DNA of 64,000 bases from Flavobacteriaceae bacterium (GCA_028284005.1 JANQSO010000004.1:1-64000); one strand, 5' to 3'; positions 26,386 to 34,803 are shown, numbered from the stretch's first letter. Numbers and translations: made by a program. The notes: generated by a model from the letters alone, not told the origin.

Positions 26386-26523
26386 ATGAAATTAACTAAG
26401 TACTTTTTAATCGTTGCAATTTTCGGGGCTGGACTATTTATTTCTTGTACTCCGGAAAGCGTAGAAGATGGACAAACAGAACAACAAGTCGATAAAACCC
26501 TCAAGCCGTTACAAAACGGATAG
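26386..26523 (+). CDS. Small lipoprotein, 45 aa
   Basis: A 45-residue reading frame that is easy to miss. It starts MKLTKYFLIVAIFGAGLF and continues ISC: a basic start, hydrophobic core and a lipobox with Cys21. The mature peptide is 25 residues, acidic and Gln-rich, ending LQNG. It has a good promoter at 26324-26356. Its last 56 bases overlap the start of the next gene in another frame. I recall similar short lipoproteins upstream of the same membrane protein in related Flavobacteriaceae, but cannot check. Function is unknown; coupling to the downstream gene is likely. Confidence 0.6.
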   Translation: MKLTKYFLIVAIFGAGLFISCTPESVEDGQTEQQVDKTLKPLQNG

Positions 26524-26995
26524 GAAATCATTAGTTGTTGGAGGTATAATTGTTTTACTAGTAGCAATTTCTCCATTTTTGTTCTATTCATATAAAAGTC
26601 TCCCTACTTCACAAGTATGGGAGACTTCCCTATTTACCATAACTACAAGTTTTCCCGATTGGTACTCATTTGCATGGTACTTTACAGGAAAGGCAATTCC
26701 GCTTTACCTACTCCTACTATGGTTCTTTACCTGCAGGCACTGGTGGCACTGGATCATTCTGGTACCAATCGCTATGTATGCCTTCCAGTTATGGGGCGTA
26801 CTTAATGAGAGTAATAATTTAGATGAATTAGAACTATATTACCTTGTTCCCTTGATGTTGGTTATTGTTCCTGCTGTTTATTTAATACGTGCTAAACTAT
26901 TTAACAGGATAACAGGCAACGATTTGACATCCTTCGAGGAAGAGCTCATGGAAAAGAAATCTACCTGGCAGCAAATCAAAGATCTGTTTCGTTAA
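26468..26995 (+). CDS. Integral membrane protein, 175 aa, unknown function
   Basis: A protein with a basic cytoplasmic N-terminus (KSIKPSSRYKTDRK) and four membrane spans: about residues 22-42, 66-88 (with Trp-rich WFFTCRHWWHW after it), 90-110 and 120-143. The aromatic FTCRHWWHWIILVPIAMYAFQLWG block is likely to be membrane-embedded. The C-terminus is charged. I recognise no family with known function. The ATG at 26468 overlaps the small lipoprotein gene by 56 bases; there is no later ATG before the first span, so this start is favoured. Confidence 0.65.
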   Translation: MDKQNNKSIKPSSRYKTDRKSLVVGGIIVLLVAISPFLFYSYKSLPTSQVWETSLFTITTSFPDWYSFAWYFTGKAIPLYLLLLWFFTCRHWWHWIILVPIAMYAFQLWGVLNESNNLDELELYYLVPLMLVIVPAVYLIRAKLFNRITGNDLTSFEEELMEKKSTWQQIKDLFR

Positions 26996-27056
26996 TAGTT
27001 ACTTTTCAAAATTCAGAATTAAATACGTAACTTGGTGCTACCAACCTTAATATCCT

Positions 27057-28256
27057 ATGGCAAAGCCTAAGTCACCCTTTACCAAAGCACAACTCCTTCC
27101 ACAAGAAGAAACTCTGGAAATTTCCCGGCAAAAGGGAGAGCTTTTTATTGGTATTCCCAAAGAAACCTATTTTCAGGAAAAACGCATTTGCCTTACTCCT
27201 GATGCAGTAGCTGCGATCGTAGCACATGACCACAAAGTATTGCTCGAAAGCGGCGCGGGTGATGAAGCCGGATTTAGTGACAAAGATTATAGTGATGCCG
27301 GGGCCCAAATTACAAGCGACACAAAAAAAGTGTTCGGATGCCCCATTATCTTGAAAGTAGAACCCCCTAAACAAGAGGAGCTCAATCTTATCAATCCTAA
27401 AACTGTTATAATTTCTGCCCTGCAGCTTAAAACACAGCAAAAGGGGTATTTTGAAACATTGGCAAAAAAGAAAATCACAGCACTTGCTTTCGAATTTATA
27501 AAAGATGAAGATCATAGCTATCCGGCTGTTAAAGCTTTAAGTGAAATTGCCGGAACTGCTTCGGTATTGATCGCTGCAGAATTAATGGTAAATGCTGAAA
27601 AAGGAAACGGATTACTTTTTGGAAATATCAGCGGCGTCCCTCCGGTAGAAGTAGTTGTGATTGGAGCAGGAACCGTTGGAGAATTTGCAGTACGTTCTGC
27701 TTTAGGCCTAGGTGCCAATGTGAAAGTTTTTGACAGCTCTATCACTAAACTTAGAAAATTGCAAAGCAATGTGGGACGCACACTTTATACATCCACTATC
27801 CAGCCAAAAAACCTGATAAAAGCTTTAAGGCGATGTGATGTTGCCATTGGCGCAGTTAGAGGAAGCAACCGCTCTCCTATTGTCGTTACCAAAACCATGG
27901 TGGAGAATATGAAAAAAGGAGCCGTGATCATAGACGTAAGTGTTGATATGGGAGGCTGCTTTGAAACCACCGAAATGACTTCTCATAATGAACCCACACA
28001 TATAAAATATGATGTGATACATTACGGTGTGCCCAATATTCCTGCACGTTACCCCAAAACCGCTTCCATATCTATAAGTAATATCTTCACTCCTTATTTA
28101 CTTGAAATTGCAGAATGCGGAGGGCTGGAAAATGCAATACGTTTTGACAATGGTTTAAAAAATGGTTTGTATTTTTACCGCGGCATTTTGACCAACAAAG
28201 CGGTTGCCGACTGGTTTGATATGTCGTATAGCGATATCAACTTGCTCATTTTTTAA
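27057..28256 (+). CDS. ald: Alanine dehydrogenase
   Basis: A 399-residue protein of the AlaDH/PNT family. The N-terminal domain has IGIPKETYFQEKRICLTPDAV and LESGAGDEAGFSD; the NAD-binding domain has VVIGAGTVGEFAVRSALGLGANVKVFD (about 202-228) and VIIDVSVDMGGCFETT. It oxidises L-alanine to pyruvate and ammonia with NAD. It could instead be read as the alpha subunit of a transhydrogenase, but no beta subunit is present and the length fits AlaDH. The form is slightly longer at the N-terminus (about 30 residues) than classical AlaDH, as in other Bacteroidota. The DUF4258-like gene follows in 7 bases. Confidence 0.85.
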   Translation: MAKPKSPFTKAQLLPQEETLEISRQKGELFIGIPKETYFQEKRICLTPDAVAAIVAHDHKVLLESGAGDEAGFSDKDYSDAGAQITSDTKKVFGCPIILKVEPPKQEELNLINPKTVIISALQLKTQQKGYFETLAKKKITALAFEFIKDEDHSYPAVKALSEIAGTASVLIAAELMVNAEKGNGLLFGNISGVPPVEVVVIGAGTVGEFAVRSALGLGANVKVFDSSITKLRKLQSNVGRTLYTSTIQPKNLIKALRRCDVAIGAVRGSNRSPIVVTKTMVENMKKGAVIIDVSVDMGGCFETTEMTSHNEPTHIKYDVIHYGVPNIPARYPKTASISISNIFTPYLLEIAECGGLENAIRFDNGLKNGLYFYRGILTNKAVADWFDMSYSDINLLIF

Positions 28257-28263
28257 AACTTAT

Positions 28264-28647
28264 ATGAAACTTATATATCGTATCGCCTACTATTTAGGCG
28301 GGTTCACTATTGGTCTTATTATTCTTTTTTTCTTTCTAGGTGGGAAAAAAGCTTCCTGTGATTATAGCCCCAATGCACGTACACTTAAAAACATCAGAAT
28401 TAAAGAGCGACATTTTTCAAAAAACACCTTGCAGGAATTAACCGATAATCAGTTAGATACTTCATCTATCTCAATCCTTCTCCGTGAGGGAGATGTATTA
28501 TTTTCTGAAAGTAATACCCAACTGGATTCCTGTAAATTATATGTTATCAAAGGAGAGGCTTCTAAAAAGAGCTTAAAAATAGTTGTGGAGAATTGTGAGG
28601 CGAAAGCCACGGTCCAAGCGATAGAAGTTCTGGAAAAAGAGAATTAG
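28264..28647 (+). CDS. DUF4258-like membrane-anchored protein
   Basis: Chosen start is the ATG at 28264, 7 bases after the ald stop, which gives 127 residues; the open frame extends further up within ald, but that part is not credible. Residues 10-27 form a membrane anchor (YLGGFTIGLIILFFFLGG) ahead of a Cys at 32. The mature domain has LKNIRIKERHFS, SISILLREGDVLFSES and CKLYVIKGEASKKSLKIVVENC, which match my recollection of DUF4258 proteins that follow ald in flavobacteria. The domain probably lies in the periplasm. No function is known. Confidence 0.7.
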   Translation: MKLIYRIAYYLGGFTIGLIILFFFLGGKKASCDYSPNARTLKNIRIKERHFSKNTLQELTDNQLDTSSISILLREGDVLFSESNTQLDSCKLYVIKGEASKKSLKIVVENCEAKATVQAIEVLEKEN

Positions 28648-28648
28648 G

Positions 28649-29425
28649 TTATTCCTTTTCCAGGTTTTTTATATAGAGCGAAGGAAATATTCCATATTTT
28701 TTAAAGAAAGCTTTAGAAAAAGACGCATCGGTTTTAAAACCGATGTCATGGGCAATTGCTTTAATGGAGTATTTTCTGAATAGATTACTTTCAGCAAGTT
28801 TTTTAAACGCAAATTCTACCCTTAAGTCGTTAATATAATTTGAAAAGTTCTTTTTCTTTTCCAGGTTAACAACTCCAGAAAGATACCTTGGGTTTGTTTT
28901 AAACGACTTCGCCAATTCCTGAAGTGAAACATCATGAGATAAAAAGCCTTTTTCAGTTTCAAAAATGTCCAGTTGGCACAAGACATCCTTGATTACCTCT
29001 TCCGGAATCTTGTTCTTGTAGGCATTATGAGGCTTATTGCTTGTTGCTGCACAATTATTGCTCTTTATGATCAATTCTTCAAACCTCTTTTTATATAATA
29101 GTTGTGTTTTAAAATAATACAACAAGCATAAAACACTAGTAATTAACAAAATGAATATGTTTAAACTAATCATTTTGAAATCTTTATATTTTTGGAGAAG
29201 GCTCGCTATTAATTTTTCTTTTTCTTCAAGAAGTTTTAATCTGTTATAGTCTTTAGCAGAATTTGCACTAAAATTGGTATCGTAGCTTTCAGATATACTA
29301 TCAATTTTGTTAAAAGAGAAAAGTATTTCTTCATCTTCCTTTTTATTTAATAAATTTTCCGGAAGATCTTGAACTTGCATCACTATAGGTATAAGAAAAA
29401 CTGCTAATACCGGGAATAGTTTCAT
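28649..29425 (-). CDS. Membrane-bound AraC-family regulator lacking TPR repeats
   Basis: A 258-residue protein. A signal-like N-terminus (residues 1-18) and a single span at about 84-104 (MISLNIFILLITSVLCLLYYF) bracket a 60-residue charged segment. The C-terminal 100 residues are an AraC/XylS-type helix-turn-helix: VSLQELAKSFKTNPRYLSGVVN, YINDLRVEFAFKKL and IAHDIGFKTDASFSKAFFKKYG. Flavobacterial proteins of this type normally carry a long TPR sensor region in front of the membrane helix; here it is missing or reduced to about 60 residues. It should therefore act as a membrane-tethered transcription regulator with little periplasmic sensing capacity. It converges with the DUF4258-like gene. 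Confidence 0.8.
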   Translation of the reverse strand: MKLFPVLAVFLIPIVMQVQDLPENLLNKKEDEEILFSFNKIDSISESYDTNFSANSAKDYNRLKLLEEKEKLIASLLQKYKDFKMISLNIFILLITSVLCLLYYFKTQLLYKKRFEELIIKSNNCAATSNKPHNAYKNKIPEEVIKDVLCQLDIFETEKGFLSHDVSLQELAKSFKTNPRYLSGVVNLEKKKNFSNYINDLRVEFAFKKLAESNLFRKYSIKAIAHDIGFKTDASFSKAFFKKYGIFPSLYIKNLEKE

Positions 29426-29512
29426 TGATAATTATTTTTCCAATTAAAATTAGAAAAATTCCCTACTGGATTTGTCCATTCCAAAGGGCTAACAGACTAT
29501 TTCCAACGAATC

Positions 29513-29673
29513 AGCCCTTAGCTTCTGTTTATCTGACAATTATAAAGTATTTAAGAACTCGCCATTCATGAATTACGACCATTAATTCATGAATGGTGAG
29601 TTACCGGGCTTGTGTATACGGGAGAAAAGCAGAATTTTTGACCTGTTTAATTAATGAAAAACAGCTAAGGGCT
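29513..29673. repeat. Outer inverted repeat, 11-bp arms, enclosing a second hairpin
   Basis: AGCCCTTAGCT at 29513-29523 is repeated as AGCTAAGGGCT at 29663-29673, a perfect 11-bp inverted repeat 139 bases apart. A further short pair, GGCTTTTG (29670-29677) and CAAAAGCC (29705-29712), overlaps its right arm and could compete with it. No target-site duplication was seen outside the arms. Confidence 0.55.
29556..29602. repeat. Strong 19-bp hairpin in non-coding DNA
   Basis: Arms 29556-29574 (AACTCGCCATTCATGAATT) and 29584-29602 are complementary over 19 bases with one G-U pair and leave a 9-base loop. There is no T-tract on either side, so it is not a normal terminator. Confidence 0.7.
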
Positions 29674-29758
29674 TTTGTAAACATAAACTGGGGAGTTCAT
29701 TAAGCAAAAGCCTATTGGCTGTTTAATTTTTAGTTGTGTGGTCTTCTGCCAATATAAT

Positions 29759-30931
29759 TCATAATTTTCTTCTTTCTTTTTCTTTTTTTAGTAAAGTCAA
29801 CTCTCTGCTGGTCTGCCCTGCTACAGAAGTATTTTCTTCGGCACGCCTTATTAAATAGGGCATTACGTCTTTCACAGGGCCAAAAGGAATATATTTGGCA
29901 ACATTGTATCCCGCCGCTGCTGCATTATAGCTTATATGGTCACTCATACCGTATAATTGCCCAAACCAAACCCGGGGATCATCCTTAAGTAAGCTTTTTG
30001 CATCCATAATTTCCATGGCCAAATAACTACTGGCTTCATTATGGGTACCCAGAAACAAAGAAATATCCTCAAGGTTCTCAAAAATATAACGCATCACAGC
30101 ATTAAAATTGTCGTCGGTATCGTTTTTACTTTTACAAATTGGTGTTGGATACCCCATTTCCTCGGCACGTTCGTTTTCCTTTTCCATATAAGCTCCGCGG
30201 ACAATTTTAAACCCCAGCTTATAGCCTTTTGCTTTGGCTCTCTTATGTATTTCCTTCAGATAATCCAAACGATCCCAGCGATAACATTGCAACGTGTTAA
30301 AGACAATGACTTTTTCTTTATTGTACTTCTCCATCATTTGCTCACAAAGGTCGTCTGCGGCATCCTGCATCCAGGATTCTTCAGCATCAATCAATAGTGA
30401 TATACCGCTATCGTATGCACTTTTACATACTTTGTCATACCTGGTGATGACCTTCTCCCATTCATTCGCTTCAGCTTCTGAAAGTGTACTTTTCTCCGTA
30501 ACCTTTTCCCATATCGCAAACCGCCCAAAGCCGGTAGGCTTGAATACGGAAAACGGCATTGCAGATTTTTCTTCAGCAAAAAGGGTAAGCTCTACTACTT
30601 TTTCTACTGTTGTATCAAATTGAGCATCTTCTTCTTTTCCTTCCACCGAATAATCCAACACAGAATGCACACCTGCCCCTTCCAAATTTTGTACTGTTGT
30701 CATGCAATCCTTTTCGCTAACACCACCACAAAAATGATCAAATACAGTAGAACGAATAAGGCCTTCCACCGGTAAATGCAGGTTAAGCGCAAATTTTGTC
30801 GCCGCTGTGCCAATACGTACAAGAGGTTCATTAGCTATCATTTTAAATAGGAAATATGCCCGTTCAAGTTCCGAATCACTTTTAAGCTTAAAAGCAGTTT
30901 CGGTATTGTCGAAAAGAGATTTTGATACCAT
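29759..30931 (-). CDS. Proline dehydrogenase
   Basis: A 390-residue protein of the ProDH/PutA N-terminal type (FAD-dependent TIM barrel). Diagnostic stretches are DYSVEGKE, LLIDAEESWMQDAADDL, VFNTLQCYRWDR, GYKLGFKIVRGAYMEKEN and FGQLYGMSDHISYN. It oxidises proline to pyrroline-5-carboxylate and passes electrons to the quinone pool. It is monofunctional: the P5C dehydrogenase part of PutA is missing, as usual for Bacteroidota. It is oriented away from aroB, with 72 bases between the start codons. The reverse reaction enzyme, ProC, is encoded at 37832 in the same window. Confidence 0.9.
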   Translation of the reverse strand: MVSKSLFDNTETAFKLKSDSELERAYFLFKMIANEPLVRIGTAATKFALNLHLPVEGLIRSTVFDHFCGGVSEKDCMTTVQNLEGAGVHSVLDYSVEGKEEDAQFDTTVEKVVELTLFAEEKSAMPFSVFKPTGFGRFAIWEKVTEKSTLSEAEANEWEKVITRYDKVCKSAYDSGISLLIDAEESWMQDAADDLCEQMMEKYNKEKVIVFNTLQCYRWDRLDYLKEIHKRAKAKGYKLGFKIVRGAYMEKENERAEEMGYPTPICKSKNDTDDNFNAVMRYIFENLEDISLFLGTHNEASSYLAMEIMDAKSLLKDDPRVWFGQLYGMSDHISYNAAAAGYNVAKYIPFGPVKDVMPYLIRRAEENTSVAGQTSRELTLLKKEKERRKL

Positions 30932-31003
30932 AAATTGAAAATAATGTTCACAAATATAGTTAGATTTGACATCTCTTTAAACAACTACTTAAGTTTCATA
31001 CGA

Positions 31004-32074
31004 ATGAAAGTAATAACCAAAGATCGTGGCTCTGTATATTGTAATGATGGAGTTTGGAATGCCCTTAACACACAATTGCTTGAACTTCAGCCTTCCGGAA
31101 TTTTCATTCTTACGGATATCAATACAAAAAAGTATTGCCTTCCTGTTTTTTTAGAGAAACTTACTACTAAAAAAGCTATAGAAGTTCTGGTGATCCCAAG
31201 TGGAGAAACACATAAGAACATAGATACCTGCTTACAACTTTGGAATGAGTTATCGCAAAAAGGGGCAGATAGAAAAAGTTTGATGATCAACTTAGGTGGC
31301 GGTGCGGTAACAGACCTGGGAGGTTTTGTAGCCTGTACATTTAAAAGAGGGATCGAGTTCATCAATATCCCTACTTCCCTACTAGCTATGGTAGATGCTT
31401 CTGTTGGTGGCAAAAACGGTGTGGACCTCGGGCCAATAAAAAATCAAATCGGAGTGATCAAAGACCCCTATTCGGTTTTTATTGATACTATATTTTTAAA
31501 AACATTGCCTGGAGCCGAAATCACTTCCGGATTTGCAGAAATGCTAAAGCACGGTTTGATAACCTCTGAAGATTATTGGGACCGAATACAAGAATTTGAC
31601 CTCACGAGGCCGGTAGAAGCTTGTGAACTCATTTGGGAGTCTGTCGGGATCAAAGATAATGTGGTTACCGTAGACCCCCTGGAATACGGATTGCGTAAAA
31701 TGCTGAACTATGGCCACACTCTTGGCCATGCCATAGAATCATATTTTTTAGAGTCTTCGGAAAAAGAAACTTTACTACACGGTGAAGCAATAGCCGTCGG
31801 AATGATCCTGGCTACATATATTTCTTCTGAATTGGTAGCATTCCCCAAAGAAAAGCTCCGAAAAGTGACTGAAACCATCTTCTCACATTTTCCAAAAATA
31901 TCTTTTAATAAGGAAGATATCAACGCTATTACAATGTTGCTCAAATACGACAAAAAAAACAGTAACGGAAAGGTTTATTTTGTTCTTTTAAAAGATATTG
32001 GAGTGCGTAAAATCGATTGTGAAGTTTCTAATGAGCTAATTTTCAAGGCGTTCGATTTCTACAAAAATTTTTAA
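31004..32074 (+). CDS. aroB: 3-dehydroquinate synthase
   Basis: A 356-residue protein from the ATG at 31004 (MKVITKDRGSVYCND); the frame is open back to 30935 but that 23-residue extension is not conserved in family members I know and would run into the promoter of the divergent gene. It has PSGETHKNIDTC, LGGGAVTDLGGFVACTFKRG for NAD binding, DASVGGKNGVD, and metal ligands in EMLKHGLI, NYGHTLGHAIE and LLHGEAIAVGM. The enzyme converts DAHP to 3-dehydroquinate, the second step of the shikimate pathway. Confidence 0.93.
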   Translation: MKVITKDRGSVYCNDGVWNALNTQLLELQPSGIFILTDINTKKYCLPVFLEKLTTKKAIEVLVIPSGETHKNIDTCLQLWNELSQKGADRKSLMINLGGGAVTDLGGFVACTFKRGIEFINIPTSLLAMVDASVGGKNGVDLGPIKNQIGVIKDPYSVFIDTIFLKTLPGAEITSGFAEMLKHGLITSEDYWDRIQEFDLTRPVEACELIWESVGIKDNVVTVDPLEYGLRKMLNYGHTLGHAIESYFLESSEKETLLHGEAIAVGMILATYISSELVAFPKEKLRKVTETIFSHFPKISFNKEDINAITMLLKYDKKNSNGKVYFVLLKDIGVRKIDCEVSNELIFKAFDFYKNF

Positions 32075-32153
32075 AAGTTTACATTTAAATAATTTGACAT
32101 TTTTTATTTTTTAGTAGTTTTAGTGTACAAAACACCAAATTGCCAACCAACTT

Positions 32154-32447
32154 ATGAAACGCATTATTGTAGACTTTAAAAAGCTCACTCCGGAAATTTT
32201 GTCGTTGCTTGTAGAAAAATATCCGGACGGTTATGATGATGACCACATAATTACTTTTAAGAATACCAGGAATGAAACAGTTGAAGCTGTAGAGGTTCGT
32301 ACTGAAGATGCCATATATTTGGTAAAAGTAAGTTCCCACTTAGAATCAACTATGGCCAACTATGATGTAGATGATTACGATAGCGAAGACTTTAACGAAC
32401 CCATAGTAGAAATTCCGGATAGAAAGCCCCTGGATGAGGAGGAATAA
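32154..32447 (+). CDS. Conserved-looking hypothetical protein, 97 aa, acidic tail
   Basis: I do not recognise a named family. The protein starts with a basic hydrophobic segment (MKRIIVDFKKLTPEILSLL), continues with KYPDGYDDDHIITFKN and VRTEDAIYLVKVSS (a small alpha/beta domain), and ends in 40 residues with 19 Asp or Glu. I recall similar short acidic proteins as conserved hypotheticals in Flavobacteriia. A TTTG at 32094-32097 and a weak TAGTTTTA box upstream might be the promoter. It converges with the DinB gene. Confidence 0.65.
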   Translation: MKRIIVDFKKLTPEILSLLVEKYPDGYDDDHIITFKNTRNETVEAVEVRTEDAIYLVKVSSHLESTMANYDVDDYDSEDFNEPIVEIPDRKPLDEEE

Positions 32448-32478
32448 AAAAAATCGAGTCTTCTTTCTAAATATAGCT

Positions 32479-32994
32479 TTATAAATATCTTTCAGAAATG
32501 ATCCGGCAATGGTGTTTTTCATGCCCTCCAATTATAAAGCCGGCTGCCCGTACAGAGAGTTCACTATTGTTTGCTTTTCCGGTCCGTTGCAGCGCTTCAC
32601 CGCTAAAACTATTGAACAATGCAATAGAAGCTTTGCGTACTACCGTATATTCTTCAAGAATATTTTCCAAACTACGTGTATTTGCATTGGAACTTTCTGC
32701 AAAGATATTTTCATCAAAGCCAACAAGTTCAGCATTCTTAGCACGTGCAAAAAACAAAGCCCTGTAACAAAAGACACGCTCCGCATCTATAAGGTGAAGT
32801 AAAATTTCTTTTGGTGTCCACTTCCCTTCATCATACCTGTATTCAAGCTTTTCTGCTGGTATATTTTCAAAAAAACTTCGGGTTCTTGCCAAACCGTTAA
32901 CTAATGAATCTATTAAAGGTTCTTCACCTACCAGGTCAATATACCCCTTATAATAAGGGTTGAATTCTGTTGAGGACATTTCTGAGATTTTCAT
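32479..32994 (-). CDS. DinB-family protein
   Basis: A 171-residue four-helix-bundle protein. Metal-binding His are found in the usual places: EILLHLIDAERVF (His near residue 67) and GGHEKHHCRII near the C-terminus. YKGYIDLVGEEPLIDSL at the N-terminus and EYRYDEGKWTPKEILL are typical of DinB_2/DUF664 members in Bacteroidota. Related enzymes include thiol-dependent transferases (bacillithiol or mycothiol type), but this subgroup has no proven reaction. It is a single gene ending 31 bases before the stop of the acidic protein. Confidence 0.85.
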   Translation of the reverse strand: MKISEMSSTEFNPYYKGYIDLVGEEPLIDSLVNGLARTRSFFENIPAEKLEYRYDEGKWTPKEILLHLIDAERVFCYRALFFARAKNAELVGFDENIFAESSNANTRSLENILEEYTVVRKASIALFNSFSGEALQRTGKANNSELSVRAAGFIIGGHEKHHCRIISERYL

Positions 32995-33058
32995 AATAAG
33001 AGGTTTTGATCAAAATTGAGTAGTTTGACCGCTAACAGATCAAGATGCTTTTCCGGAT

Positions 33059-33538
33059 TCAAATATTCTTAAATACCGAATGCATTAGTCGTTTCTTATC
33101 ATTGATGCTTTCTTCTAAGGAAATCATAGTCTCTGTACGTGTAACGCCCTCAATATCATCTATTTGATAAATAATATCCTTTGCATGACTGGTATCCTTT
33201 GCCCGTATCTTGCAAAAAATATTGAATTTCCCGGTTGTTACGTGCGCAACAGTTACGTAAGGAATCTCATTGATACGTTCCAATACAAATTGTGTCTGCG
33301 ACGTCTTATTTAAAAAAACACCTACATACGCAATAAAGGAATACCCCAGTTTTTTATAATCGAGTGTCAAAGAAGATCCCGTGATGATCCCTGCTTCTTC
33401 CATTTTCTTTACACGCACATGGACCGTACCTGCAGAGATCTGTAATTTTTTTGCAATATCGGTAAAAGGGGTTCTGGTATTCTCAATGAGCATATCAAGA
33501 ATCTGGTGATCTGTATCGTCTAATTTAAATTTTGCCAT
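33059..33538 (-). CDS. Lrp/AsnC-family transcriptional regulator
   Basis: A 159-residue protein. Residues 5-60 form the N-terminal helix-turn-helix (LDDTDHQILDMLIENTRTPFTDIAKKLQISAGTVHVRVKKME), followed by the RAM ligand-binding domain (YVGVFLNKTSQTQFVLERINEIPYVTVAHVTTGKFNIFCKI). Members sense amino acids and oligomerise into octamers or higher. Several amino-acid genes in the window (ald at 27057, proline dehydrogenase, proC, serC/serA) are possible targets, but no operator supports this. The gene is separated by 65 bases from each neighbour and is transcribed alone. Confidence 0.92.
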   Translation of the reverse strand: MAKFKLDDTDHQILDMLIENTRTPFTDIAKKLQISAGTVHVRVKKMEEAGIITGSSLTLDYKKLGYSFIAYVGVFLNKTSQTQFVLERINEIPYVTVAHVTTGKFNIFCKIRAKDTSHAKDIIYQIDDIEGVTRTETMISLEESINDKKRLMHSVFKNI

Positions 33539-33603
33539 TGCCAGGGAGCTAAGATTGTTTTACTCCGTAAAAATAATACGTTTTTAGTATTAAAAGAATG
33601 TTT

Positions 33604-34749
33604 TTACGGAAAAAAAACAATAGAATCGTCATTTTTATTAACAATAGTTAAAATTTTCTCTCCTTCAGAAGCATATTGTTGAGAATTTATCAAAATCGGA
33701 GCCCCTTTTCCATCGACCTCTTTATGGCCGTAAAAATCTTCTAGACCTCCCAGAGCATCTACTACAGGAACAAATTTTACAGAATTGCCTTCCAATACTT
33801 CAGAATACTGTATGGCTATTGACGACACTATATCACTACCGTTGTATCTTACATTTCGGATAATACAATCCTTATAGTTCACTCTATTCTCCGGTATATT
33901 GAAGTACTCTTTGTAATTGGCCAAAGCCTCAGTATTATCCGTAATTCCAAATAATTCCAGAAAAGCATAAAAGATAAACTTCCTGGTCTCTTCACGTTGG
34001 TAATCGCCGTTGTAATGCCCAGCCTCAAAAAGGATTGTTGCCACTTCTTTGGATTGAAATGTATCTCCCACGCAGTTCTCGTTATAGGTATCATCGTAAC
34101 GCCCCACTTGCCCGGGAATATATTTCTGCAATGCTTCGGACATCCTAACAATAGCTTCCATTGCTAACTGCCGGGCAGCAGTTACGTTTTTGTTTGGGTC
34201 TGCAGCCGGTGCTAAAAAGGAAATCGTGGCCGGTAGACCGTTATCCAATCCGTAAATGGTACGTTGATCATGGAGATTAAGGCACAAGTCGGGTTGTATA
34301 TCGTTAAAAACAGTATGCAGAACTACACTTTCTCTCTGGGATAGATCTTTGGCATCTCGATTTAAATCGACAGAATTTGCATTTTCACGCGTATAGAACG
34401 TCGCGCCATCAGGATTGAGCATTGGTATTGCAAAAAGCGTAAAACGCTCTAAAAACAGCCTTATTTCATCCTGAAAAAATTCTTTTTGGATCAAAAATTT
34501 TAAAAAATCGAATAATGCCTTCGTTGTTGTAGATTCATTTCCGTGCATCTGGGACCATGCCAGCACCTTCTTTTTTCCGGTTCCTAATTTTATCAAAGAG
34601 ATTTCTTTACCCATTTCCGATGTACCCAAAACCGAAATTTCACAGAGATCTGTATATGTATCCAGCAGCCGAAAAATATCTTCATTGGTAATATATCTGC
34701 CCCGTAATCGGGATTCAAAATGAGAGGAATACCATGTTGTTATATCCAT
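33604..34749 (-). CDS. M14-family zinc carboxypeptidase
   Basis: A 381-residue protein without signal peptide. Zinc ligands and catalytic residues are visible: His69 and Glu72 in MHGNEST, His160 in NLHDQ, and Glu242 in ILFEAGHYNG as the general base. NPDGA (112-116) and DLNRD (128-132) fit M14 as well. The last 100 residues form an extra beta-rich domain. Family members cleave C-terminal amino acids or peptidoglycan-type substrates; the lack of a signal suggests a cytoplasmic substrate. Two matching palindromes overlap its promoter (34764-34803), linking it to the regulator gene at 35043. Confidence 0.85.
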   Translation of the reverse strand: MDITTWYSSHFESRLRGRYITNEDIFRLLDTYTDLCEISVLGTSEMGKEISLIKLGTGKKKVLAWSQMHGNESTTTKALFDFLKFLIQKEFFQDEIRLFLERFTLFAIPMLNPDGATFYTRENANSVDLNRDAKDLSQRESVVLHTVFNDIQPDLCLNLHDQRTIYGLDNGLPATISFLAPAADPNKNVTAARQLAMEAIVRMSEALQKYIPGQVGRYDDTYNENCVGDTFQSKEVATILFEAGHYNGDYQREETRKFIFYAFLELFGITDNTEALANYKEYFNIPENRVNYKDCIIRNVRYNGSDIVSSIAIQYSEVLEGNSVKFVPVVDALGGLEDFYGHKEVDGKGAPILINSQQYASEGEKILTIVNKNDDSIVFFP

Positions 34750-34763
34750 GAAATTTAGAATCA

Positions 34764-34803
34764 GGTTACAAAGGTAAACAATGGTGAGTTTACAAATGTA
34801 AAC
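34764..34803 (-). promoter_or_regulatory. Twin 16-bp palindromes at the M14 carboxypeptidase promoter (candidate operators)
   Basis: GGTTACA-AA-GGTAAAC (34764-34779) and GTTTACA-AA-TGTAAAC (34788-34803) share one pattern and start 24 bases apart, 15 bases upstream of the start codon. On the minus strand the second contains TACATTTG (34800-34793), a good -7 box. They match the two palindromes in front of the XRE gene. Confidence 0.65.

Larger units (their letters stand above)
29426..29758. other. Gene-free stretch of 333 bp
   Basis: I found no credible gene here. The right part should hold the 3' end signals of proline dehydrogenase and the left part the promoter of the AraC-type regulator. 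The middle is filled with inverted repeats, listed separately. The longest ATG frame that covers the hairpin encodes only 21 residues (29589) and is not convincing. Confidence 0.6.

Noticed and set aside
29556..29602. 19-bp hairpin as a terminator of proline dehydrogenase
   Set aside because: It is about 160 bases after the stop and has no T-tract on the relevant strand.
29589..29654. 21-codon ATG frame inside the hairpin region
   Set aside because: Too short, no signal and no ribosome-binding context; the ATG lies inside the hairpin arm.
30935..31003. Earlier start for aroB
   Set aside because: The 23 added residues lie in the divergent promoter region and do not resemble the family N-terminus.
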